Below, piece by piece: positions 14,311-20,190 of a stretch of 20,190 bases of DNA. The DNA comes from a virus. The notes under the pieces are model-generated. The model was not told where the DNA came from, searched no databases, and saw only the letters and a program-made list of their open reading frames with translations. Both the position numbers and the translations under genes were made by a program. Within the stretch, counting starts at the first letter, position 1. Every line of letters starts with the position of its first letter. The stretch is from positions 1 to 20,190 of IMG/VR virus record IMGVR_UViG_3300026518_000527. One strand, 5' to 3'.

Positions 14311-15265
14311 AAGGCAGATGAATCCTACAATCGGAATTGACATCGGAAAAGACACACTCGTCATCTATCGTCACCCGGACAAGGCGACCCTTGAAGTCAC
14401 GAACGACAAGGCCGGATTGAGCGCATTTCTGCACTGGCTTGGAACACCTGGGCCAGTGAAGGTCGTCTTCGAGCCGACCGGACCATATCATCGGCTTCTG
14501 GAAAAGACGCTTGCTGCGGCTGGCGTCGCAATGATCAAGGTTAATCCGCGCCAGGCACGACGGTTTGCGGAAGCGATCGGCCAGCTTGCCAAATCGGACC
14601 GTGTCGATGCGGCCATGCTGGCCCGGCTCGGTGCAACCCTGGGTCTCGAGGCGCGGCCCCCGAAGAGTGAAATGCTCAACGATCTAAAGGAGTTGCAGGT
14701 TGCACGTCAGGGTCAGATGAAGGACCGCATCGCGCTGGCGCACCGGCTGCAACATGCCACCATTGCGTTGGTCAAGCGGCAACTCAGGGCGCGCATCCGG
14801 CAAGTCGATACCCATCTTGCCCAGATTGATGCCGCCATGCTCGATGCCATCCGGGCCGATGAGGCACTGTCGCGCCGTTTCGATATCCTGACCAGTATCC
14901 CCGGCATCGGCTCGATTGCGGCCTGCGCCATCCTGATCGAGATGCCCGAGCTCGGTCAGATGGAAGCGCGACAGGCGGCCGCTCTGGCCGGCCTCGCGCC
15001 GATCACCCGGCAGTCAGGGAGGTGGAAGGGTCATTCCCACATTCGGGGCGGACGGGCCGGCCTGCGCCGCGCCCTTTATATGCCCGCCCTCGTCGCAGCG
15101 CGATACAACCCGCCACTGCGCGAAAAATATGGGGCGCTCATCAGCAGCGGAAAACCCGCGAAAGTCGCCATCACCGCGATCATGCGAAAGCTGATCGTCC
15201 TCGCCAATGCGCTTCTGCGCGATAACCGAAAGTGGACACCAAATGCCTCTTGATCACAACGGATA
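14132..15265 (+). mobile_element. IS110-family insertion sequence
   Basis: An element of about 1,134 bp carrying a DEDD transposase and a 5' non-coding end, with no terminal inverted repeats, as usual for IS110. The right edge is placed at the CT dinucleotide 15266-15267 and the left edge at CT 14132-14133. This is supported by matches to the predicted guide RNA: a 9-nt stretch (14264-14272) is identical to the right end 15258-15266, and 14224-14233 is complementary in 9 of 10 positions to 15265-15274. The left edge is less sure; an alternative CT occurs at 14114-14115. It lies in the operon orientation between tail tube and tail chaperone. Joining the flanks restores a GAGG tract 9 nt before the chaperone ATG. 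Confidence 0.85.
14318..15253 (+). CDS. IS110-family transposase (DEDD/serine recombinase)
   Basis: A 311-residue recombinase from ATG 14318; a TTG at 14306 would add four residues. The N-terminal RuvC-like DEDD domain shows GIDIGKD (D8), FEPTG (E52) and KSDRVDAAML (D94, D97). A central helical segment follows at about 115-185. The C-terminal Transposase_20 domain holds LTSIPGIGSIAACAILIEMPEL and ALAGLAPITRQSGRWKGHS, where S233 of RQSG is the expected nucleophilic serine. IS110 enzymes use a bridge RNA to pair target and donor DNA. The frame is intact with no visible damage, so the element may be active. AGGAG and AAAAGG tracts precede the start. The stop codon is 12 bp inside the proposed right end. 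Confidence 0.95.
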   Translation: MNPTIGIDIGKDTLVIYRHPDKATLEVTNDKAGLSAFLHWLGTPGPVKVVFEPTGPYHRLLEKTLAAAGVAMIKVNPRQARRFAEAIGQLAKSDRVDAAMLARLGATLGLEARPPKSEMLNDLKELQVARQGQMKDRIALAHRLQHATIALVKRQLRARIRQVDTHLAQIDAAMLDAIRADEALSRRFDILTSIPGIGSIAACAILIEMPELGQMEARQAAALAGLAPITRQSGRWKGHSHIRGGRAGLRRALYMPALVAARYNPPLREKYGALISSGKPAKVAITAIMRKLIVLANALLRDNRKWTPNAS

Positions 15266-15274
15266 CTACTGACC

Positions 15275-15730
15275 ATGCTGAAGCTTGATCTTTCAAACGA
15301 GCCCAAATGGCTGGACCTCGGCCACGGCGTGCGTGTGCTTCTCGGCCCTCTCACCACGGCCATGATGGTGACTGCGCGCAATGACCCCGCCATCGCCACA
15401 CTTCCCGAAGACGCAACGGATGAAGAAAGCGCGCTTGCGTTTGCCAAGGCGCTGGCCCGCAATACGCTGTTTGAGTGGGAGGGTGTCGGTGATGCCGAGG
15501 GCAACGTGATCCCCGTCAGCCCCGAGGCGATCGATGCGCTGCTGGATATCTGGCCGTTCTTCGAGGCCTTCCAGACAGATTACGTCGCCAAGGGGCTGGT
15601 GCTGGAACAGGAAAAAAACGCCTCACCGCCCTTGCCGAATGGCTCTTCGGCGGGGGCGGAGACTACTGCAAGGGCTGCGAGCCCCGCGAGGCCTGCCCGA
15701 AAACCTGCCCCGACTGCCCGCAAATCCTGA
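15275..15730 (+). CDS. Tail assembly chaperone, unshifted product (gpG-like)
   Basis: A 151-residue product of the zero frame. Residues 1-112 look like folded protein: KWLDLGHGVRVLLGPLTTAMMVTARNDPA, DEESALAFAKALARNTLFEWEGVGD and EAIDALLDIWPFFEAFQTDYVAKGLVLEQ. Residues after about 115 are low-complexity alanine, proline, arginine and serine, which suggests the zero frame is not the main coding frame beyond the slippery site. In lambda, G and the frameshifted GT bind the tape measure and recruit tube protein. Position between tail tube and tape measure fits. The IS110 insertion directly upstream leaves ATG 15275 without a Shine-Dalgarno sequence. Confidence 0.85.
   Translation: MLKLDLSNEPKWLDLGHGVRVLLGPLTTAMMVTARNDPAIATLPEDATDEESALAFAKALARNTLFEWEGVGDAEGNVIPVSPEAIDALLDIWPFFEAFQTDYVAKGLVLEQEKNASPPLPNGSSAGAETTARAASPARPARKPAPTARKS
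15613..15659 (+). promoter_or_regulatory. Programmed -1 ribosomal frameshift signal
   Basis: A AAA AAC (15613-15619) is a canonical X XXY YYZ slippery heptamer in the chaperone frame. Six nucleotides later a two-part stem begins: CCGCCC (15626-15631) pairs with GGGCGG (15654-15659), and inside it GCCGAA (15634-15639) pairs with TTCGGC (15646-15651) around a 6-nt loop, with a 2-by-2 internal loop between the stems. A -1 slip enters a frame that stays open to the stop at 15958-15960. Confidence 0.8.
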
Positions 15731-15960
15731 ACGCGCCACAGACGCTTGAGGGCGTGCAGATCTGGGACCTCGTGGGCCGATTGGGTGGTCAGATGCGTGT
15801 GGCCCCCGCAGGCGGCATCATCGGCTGGGATATCGGCACAGCGCTGGCACTGGCCGCGGCGCTGGGCGTGCCGGGTGTTGTGGTCGCGGAGCTTTTGCCG
15901 CCGATCGAGGCGGTGATGGCGCGCAAGATTAACGAACAAATGGAACAGCATGATGGCTGA
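15619..15960 (+). CDS. Tail assembly chaperone, -1 frame extension (gpT-like, DUF7697-like)
   Basis: The part of a G-T type fusion read after the -1 slip: 113 residues added to the first 115 of the chaperone, giving about 228. It starts RLTALAEWLFGG, then has five cysteines at fusion residues 132, 135, 141, 145 and 148 (C-x2-C-x5-C-x3-C-x2-C), which could hold a zinc or simply be redox-active. The end, QIWDLVGRLGGQMRVAP and GWDIGTALALAAALGV then LLPPIEAVMARKINEQM, resembles the small DUF7697 proteins annotated in Rhodobacterales prophages. A separate start at ATG 15754 would give 68 residues but has no ribosome-binding site and omits the cysteines. The stop overlaps the tape-measure start by 11 nt. 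Confidence 0.75.
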   Translation, partial: RLTALAEWLFGGGGDYCKGCEPREACPKTCPDCPQILNAPQTLEGVQIWDLVGRLGGQMRVAPAGGIIGWDIGTALALAAALGVPGVVVAELLPPIEAVMARKINEQMEQHDG

Positions 15961-18082
15961 AAAACACGTCTCCGTCCGCCTCGCGGCAGTGGGTGGCAAA
16001 CGGGTGCGCGCGGAGCTGACGGGCATTGGGGAGGCCGGCAAAAAGGGTTTTGGTCGGGCGTCGCGCGAGATGGAGATTGCGAACGCAAAGCTTGCGAAGT
16101 TCGCAAGGCGCGCGAAGATTGCGGTTGGGGTGATGGCGGCAGCTGCGGCTGCAGCGGGGATTGCCATGGTGCGCTCGAGTCTGACCACTATCGACGAACA
16201 AGCCAAGCTGGCGGCCAGTTTGCGGACCACCACGGCTTCCATGCAGGTGTTGGCGCGCGCAGCAGAACTCGCCGGCGTTTCGCAAGGCGAGGTCGAGCAG
16301 GCCACGATCATGATGACCAAGAGTCTCTCCCAGGCGGCGCAGGGCGCAGGGCCGGCCGTGAAGGCGCTGGAGCAGTTGCATCTCTCTGCGACCGATCTTG
16401 CGGCGCTGCCGATTGATGCGAAGATGATCAAGATTCAGGACGCCATTCAAAAATTCATCCCGGCGGCGGAACAAGCCGCTGTTGCCTCACAGATCTTCGG
16501 GGCCCGCGCGGGGCTGATCTTTACCCGCATCGACAGCGCCACCTTGCGCCAGGCCACCAAGGACGTGAAGGACTTTGGCGTGGCGGTCTCGGAACAGGAC
16601 GCCGCGCAGATCCAGCGCACGAACGATGCGCTGAGCCGGATGGGGCTGTTGTGGAAAGGCATTGCAAACCAGCTTGCCGTTGCAGCCGCCCCGGCGCTTG
16701 AGGCCATGGCGGACGCGTTCGCCGCCTTTGGCAAGGTGACGGGGCCTCTGGGGCGCGCCATCAAAGCCCTGTTCAACCATCTCGGTGAGATTGCCAGCAT
16801 TGCCGCTGTCGCTGCCTCTGTCTTCGGCGGCAAGCTGGTCGTTTCGCTCGCCAGCGCCGTCCTTGGCATTCGCGGCGTCTCCCTTTCGCTCGCCGTCCTG
16901 CGCGGGGCCATACTTCGCACGGGTATCGGGGCACTGATTGTGGGCGCGGGCGAGCTCATCTACTGGTTTGGCCGTCTTGTGAAAGGCGCCGGGGGTTTCG
17001 GCGCGGCGCTGGGCCTTTTGAAAGCTGTCGCCGTTGAAGTCTGGGAGCGGATCAAACTCGGGGGTAAGTCCCTCGGGCTGTCGCTTGCCATGGTCTGGAG
17101 CACGATTGAGACGGGTTGGCTGCGCATGCTGGCATCGATCCAGAAGAAATGGGCGGATTTTCTGCACAAGGTTGCCAGTGGCTTGCGCGATGTGCCGGGG
17201 ATGGATGCTCTGGCCTTGAAGCTGGGCGGGGCTGCCATTGAGGCGGGCTCGGCCTATTATGAAATGGCCGCTGCCGTGGATACGGCGAGGACAAAGGCCG
17301 ATGGGCTGGCCGTGTCGGCTGTTGTTGCGGCCAATGCCGCCAAGGCCCCGCTTCACTCCATCAAGGCGCTGAGTGATGCGGTCAGGACCGCCGGTGAGGA
17401 TGCCAAGACCGCCACGAATGATGCTGGCACAGCAGCTTCCACCGTGGCCACAACAATGGCCAAAGCCAGCGGGGCTGCCAAAAAGGCCGCTGAGATTGCC
17501 AGCTCGGCCTGGAAGACGGCCGCCTCGTCCCTCAAGGATTACGCCGCCAAAGCCGCCGACATGGGTAAGGGGCTCGGCGACAGTCTGGTCGGGGCGTTTT
17601 CCAATGCGGAAAGCGCCATTGGCGAATTTGTCAAAACCGGCAAGCTGGATTTTCGCTCGATGGTGACCTCCATGCTGGCCGATATGGCAAAGCTGTCTGC
17701 GCGCAAGTTTATCCTCGGCCCGCTTGCCAATGCGCTTTCGGGCGCGCTTGGCAATATGGGCGGTGTGTTTGCCTCGGTGCATCACGCGGGCGGCATGGTC
17801 GGGGGAGCGGTGCCGCAGCGCATGGTGCCGGCCATGGCCTTTGCCGGAGCGCCACGCATGCATGGCGGTGGATTTGTGGGATTAGCTCCCAACGAGGTGC
17901 CCGCCATTCTGCAGCGCGGAGAGCGCGTGCTCTCGCGCCGCGAGGTCGCCGCTGGCGCAGCTGGTGCCCAGAACATCACGATCAACATCCAGACCCCGGA
18001 TGCCGAGAGTTTCCGGCAATCGCGCACACAGGTCTCGGCCGATATTGCGCGGGCGGTGGCGCTAGGCAGGAGGGGAATGTAA
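15950..18082 (+). CDS. Phage tail tape measure protein
   Basis: A 710-residue protein, by far the longest tail gene here, which sets tail length; at roughly 0.15 nm per residue it predicts a tail near 105 nm. Residues 1-55 are charged and helical. An alanine-rich hydrophobic stretch follows at about 58-73, and longer hydrophobic regions lie at about 275-345, as in tape measures that insert into the host membrane. Residues about 440-540 are alanine/lysine-rich coiled coil. The C-terminal segment HGGGFVGLAPNEVPAILQRGERVLSRREV (about 641-669) is the conserved tail of lambda-type tape measures. It starts within the chaperone 3' end (ATG 15950, or 15953). Confidence 0.93.
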   Translation: MMAEKHVSVRLAAVGGKRVRAELTGIGEAGKKGFGRASREMEIANAKLAKFARRAKIAVGVMAAAAAAAGIAMVRSSLTTIDEQAKLAASLRTTTASMQVLARAAELAGVSQGEVEQATIMMTKSLSQAAQGAGPAVKALEQLHLSATDLAALPIDAKMIKIQDAIQKFIPAAEQAAVASQIFGARAGLIFTRIDSATLRQATKDVKDFGVAVSEQDAAQIQRTNDALSRMGLLWKGIANQLAVAAAPALEAMADAFAAFGKVTGPLGRAIKALFNHLGEIASIAAVAASVFGGKLVVSLASAVLGIRGVSLSLAVLRGAILRTGIGALIVGAGELIYWFGRLVKGAGGFGAALGLLKAVAVEVWERIKLGGKSLGLSLAMVWSTIETGWLRMLASIQKKWADFLHKVASGLRDVPGMDALALKLGGAAIEAGSAYYEMAAAVDTARTKADGLAVSAVVAANAAKAPLHSIKALSDAVRTAGEDAKTATNDAGTAASTVATTMAKASGAAKKAAEIASSAWKTAASSLKDYAAKAADMGKGLGDSLVGAFSNAESAIGEFVKTGKLDFRSMVTSMLADMAKLSARKFILGPLANALSGALGNMGGVFASVHHAGGMVGGAVPQRMVPAMAFAGAPRMHGGGFVGLAPNEVPAILQRGERVLSRREVAAGAAGAQNITINIQTPDAESFRQSRTQVSADIARAVALGRRGM

Positions 18083-18085
18083 CAG

Positions 18086-18712
18086 ATGGCGTTTCACGAG
18101 GTTCGATTCCCCGACAACATCAGCCGGGGCGCACGCGGTGGGCCCGAACGGCGCACGCAGATTGTCGAGCTGGCTTCAGGCGACGAAGAACGCAACGCCA
18201 GCTGGGCCAATTCACGTAGGCGTTATAATGCGGCCTATGGTGTGCGCCGGGCCGATGATCTCGCTTCTGTCGTGGCGTTTTTTGAGGCACGGAACGGGCG
18301 GCTTTATGGGTTTTGCTGGAAAGACTGGGGTGATTACAAATCCTGCTTGCCTTCCGCGACGCCCGCGGCCACCGATCAGGAGATCGGCACCGGCGATGGC
18401 ACGACCACGGCGTTTCAGCTGGTCAAAGCCTATACGTCCGGCGCGCAGACATGGGCCCGCGCCATTACCAACCCGGTTTCCGGAACCGTGGCGGTGGCGA
18501 TCGGCGGGACCGTTCAATCCTCCGGCTGGTCGGTCGACACCACCACCGGCCTTGTCACCTTCACCACCGCCCCGGCCAGCGGCACGGCGATTACGGCAGG
18601 CTTCGAGTTCGACGTTCCCGTACGCTTTGACACCGACCGGCTCGATGTGACCCATGACATCGAGCGACTCGGATCCATCACCTCCATTCCCCTGATTGAG
18701 GTCCGCCGATGA
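18086..18712 (+). CDS. DUF2460 distal tail protein (GTA gp12-like)
   Basis: A 208-residue protein matching DUF2460: FHEVRFPDNISRGARGGPERRTQIVELASGDEERN at the N-terminus, ADDLASVVAFFEARNGRLYGFCWKDWGDYKS at about 56-86, and the closing PVRFDTDRLDVTHDIERLGSITSIPLIEVR. In the Rhodobacter gene transfer agent the homologue (gp12) is the distal tail protein connecting tube and hub. AGGAGG lies about 12 nt before the ATG. Its stop overlaps the DUF2163 start (ATGA), opening the four-gene GTA-like tail-tip block. Confidence 0.94.
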   Translation: MAFHEVRFPDNISRGARGGPERRTQIVELASGDEERNASWANSRRRYNAAYGVRRADDLASVVAFFEARNGRLYGFCWKDWGDYKSCLPSATPAATDQEIGTGDGTTTAFQLVKAYTSGAQTWARAITNPVSGTVAVAIGGTVQSSGWSVDTTTGLVTFTTAPASGTAITAGFEFDVPVRFDTDRLDVTHDIERLGSITSIPLIEVRR

Positions 18713-19593
18713 AGACGCTCCCCTCCGGCCTTCAAGCCCATCTTGATTCTGGCACCACGACCTTGGCCTGGTGCTGGCGTCTGACCCGCAATGACGGGCA
18801 GGTGTTTGGTTTTACGGATCATGATGTTTCTCTCACCTTCGACGGCACCACCTTTCAGCCGGAAAGCGGCTTTGCGGCATCCGAGATCCGCGCGGGTTCC
18901 GACCTTTCGGTCGACAGCCAGGACGCCGAGGGCGTGCTGACCTCCTCCACCATTACCGAAACCGATATTCTCGATGGGCGCTGGGATAATGCGGGCGTCG
19001 AGATCTGGCGCGTGAACTGGCAGGACGTCAGCCAGCGCGTGTTGATGCGCCGAGGCGCCATCGGGCAAGTCCGGCGTGGGCGGGTGCAGTTTGTTGCCGA
19101 GATGCGGTCCTTGAGCCACGTTCTGGGCCAGACCGTCGGCCGGACGTTTCAGGCGACATGCGACGCGGCGCTCGGCGATGCACGCTGCGGGGTGAACCTC
19201 AGCGCCCCCGCGTTCAAAGGGAGCGGCACGGTCGCAAGTGTTGTCGGGGATCGCGGGTTTACCACCACGGATCTGGGCAGTTTTGCCGATGGATGGTTCG
19301 CGCTCGGGCTGGTGACATGGAGCAGCGGCGCCAATGCCGGTCGCTCGGCCGAAGTGCTGAGCCACAAGCTCTCCGGGGCGCTTGCCACTGTCACATTGCT
19401 GGAGAAGCCTGTGCGCGCAATTTCTGCGGGCGACGCCTTCACTATTACAGCAGGCTGCGACAAGAGTTTTGCAACCTGTCAGGAAAAGTTTGCCAATGCG
19501 GTCAATTTCCGGGGCTTTCCGCATATCCCGGGGCAGGACACGATTATCCGCTATGCCGCCAAGGGCGATGCCAACAGCGGAACCGTCTTATGA
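18709..19593 (+). CDS. DUF2163 tail hub protein (GTA gp13-like)
   Basis: A 294-residue hub protein. The N-terminal TLAWCWRLTRNDGQVFGFTDHDVSLTFDG, the GVEIWRVNW segment (about 96-104) and the C-terminal CQEKFANAVNFRGFPHIPGQD are family hallmarks. Four cysteines, C151, C160, C250 and C257, are spaced like those that hold an iron-sulfur cluster in the GTA hub, so a metal site is likely. It should join the distal tail protein to the peptidase and the large tip protein. It is coupled on both sides by ATGA overlaps. Confidence 0.94.
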   Translation: MKTLPSGLQAHLDSGTTTLAWCWRLTRNDGQVFGFTDHDVSLTFDGTTFQPESGFAASEIRAGSDLSVDSQDAEGVLTSSTITETDILDGRWDNAGVEIWRVNWQDVSQRVLMRRGAIGQVRRGRVQFVAEMRSLSHVLGQTVGRTFQATCDAALGDARCGVNLSAPAFKGSGTVASVVGDRGFTTTDLGSFADGWFALGLVTWSSGANAGRSAEVLSHKLSGALATVTLLEKPVRAISAGDAFTITAGCDKSFATCQEKFANAVNFRGFPHIPGQDTIIRYAAKGDANSGTVL

Positions 19594-20093
19594 ACGACTT
19601 CCCCACAGGAAACGGCAGGCGGCAGCGCAGTGCGCAGCAATGCGCGAGAGCCAATACCGCTCCCGCCCGCATCATCAAAGCCACCCGCCGCTGGATTGGC
19701 ACGCCCTATCACGACCAAGCCTCCGTCAGGGGCGTGGGTTGCGATTGCCTCGGCCTCATTCGGGGCGTCTGGCGCGAGGTGGTGGGGCCGGAACCAATGC
19801 CGGTGCCGCCCTATTCCCGCGACTGGGGTGAGACCGGCCCCGTCGAGGTTCTGGCCGAAGCGGCCCGCGCAGCAATGATTGAGATCGATGTGGCCGAGGC
19901 CCGCACCGGCGACGTGGTGCTGTTTCGCATGCGCGTCGGAGCGATTGCCAAACACGCTGGAATCCTTTCGCCAAGCCACCACTTCATCCATGCCTATGAG
20001 CGGACCGGCGTGATCGAGGAGGCCCTTACCGCCGCGTGGCAGCGCCGCATTGCATTCGCCTTCCGCTTTCCAACACCCAACCGAAAGCCTTAA
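19590..20093 (+). CDS. NlpC/P60 tail peptidase (GTA gp14-like)
   Basis: A 167-residue cysteine peptidase. RRWIGTPYHDQASVRGVGCDCLGLIRGVWRE contains the nucleophile, most likely C53 in the DCLG core, and KHAGIL supplies H122; HHFIHAYE with H134 follows. In siphoviruses and GTAs this protein cuts cell-wall peptides to let the tail penetrate. The first 25 residues are a polar extension before the domain. The start lies in the DUF2163 stop (ATGA). An upstream open extension to 19158 in this frame is antisense-like shadow of DUF2163 and is not used. Confidence 0.93.
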   Translation: MNDFPTGNGRRQRSAQQCARANTAPARIIKATRRWIGTPYHDQASVRGVGCDCLGLIRGVWREVVGPEPMPVPPYSRDWGETGPVEVLAEAARAAMIEIDVAEARTGDVVLFRMRVGAIAKHAGILSPSHHFIHAYERTGVIEEALTAAWQRRIAFAFRFPTPNRKP

Positions 20094-20096
20094 TCC

Positions 20097-20190
20097 ATGG
20101 CTTCCATTCTTCTGGCTTCCGCTGGTTCCGCCCTTGGCGGGGCCATTGGCGGCAGCGTCCTTGGCGTGTCCGCCGCCACCATCGGTGGGG
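20097..20190 (+). CDS. TIM-barrel tail tip protein, N-terminus only (GTA gp15-like)
   Basis: The first 31 residues of a protein cut by the window end: a hydrophobic, glycine-rich start, ASILLASAGSALGGAIGGS and then VLGVSAATIGG. This glycine/alanine helix is how the large GTA TIM-barrel-like host-contact protein begins, and the position after NlpC/P60 is exactly where that gene is expected. The full protein in the family is over 1,000 residues. Identity rests on context plus this short start. Confidence 0.7.
   Translation, partial: MASILLASAGSALGGAIGGSVLGVSAATIGG

Noticed and set aside
15613-15760. Sequencing error as the cause of the chaperone frame change
   Set aside because: Cannot be excluded at an A-run, but a canonical slippery heptamer, correct spacer, hairpin and the G/GT genome slot together make programmed frameshifting more likely.
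16487-17863. Reverse-strand open frame of 458 codons opposite the tape measure
   Set aside because: Antisense shadow of a low-complexity alanine-rich gene.
1-20190. tRNA genes, CRISPR arrays, integrase and phage attachment sites
   Set aside because: Looked for but none seen; prophage ends must lie outside the window.

Overview
The window is a GC-rich stretch of an alphaproteobacterial prophage. The host is most likely a member of the Rhodobacterales: the tail-tip genes match the gene order of the Rhodobacter gene transfer agent (DUF2460, DUF2163, NlpC/P60, TIM-barrel protein), and DUF6441, the DUF7220-like protein and DUF7697-like sequence are typical of prophages in that group. This assignment rests on recognising protein families by eye, not on a search.

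Layout: 1-165 is a leader with five clustered GANTC sites. 166-1688 holds a ParB-like/beta-class DNA methyltransferase and a small membrane protein. 1624-3267 is a reverse-strand block: a ParE/RelE toxin, a Phd/YefM antitoxin with its own promoter and operator, a DUF3489 protein and a conserved unknown protein. 3382-5920 is the packaging module (TerS, GpA-type TerL). 5921-6535 is a reverse-strand pRiA4b ORF-3-like cargo gene. 6587-11582 is a lambda-like head module: gpW, portal, ClpP-like protease, decoration protein, capsid protein E, FII-like connector and DUF6441. 11651-12505 is a low-GC reverse-strand PIN-domain gene. 12701-14120 holds a U-like tail terminator and the tail tube. 14132-15265 is an IS110 element of about 1.13 kb. 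15275-18082 holds the tail assembly chaperone, with a programmed -1 frameshift, and the tape measure. 18086-20190 is the GTA-like tail tip, cut by the window end.

The phage genes make the head and tail of a siphovirus-like particle and are packed as a forward operon with 1-4 nt start/stop overlaps. Cargo genes on the opposite strand sit at module joints and look like separately acquired morons. The IS110 insertion falls between a Shine-Dalgarno sequence and the chaperone start codon, so the prophage may be impaired in tail assembly.

Three points stand out. First, the IS110 left end can be folded into a bridge-RNA-like structure whose loops match the element's own right end and its present right flank. 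Second, the tail chaperone carries an A AAA AAC slippery site, a 6-nt spacer and a two-part hairpin, leading into a cysteine-rich second half. Third, a low-GC PIN-domain gene is bracketed by an 8-bp direct repeat. All structures and matches were found by hand; no folding or database search was run.
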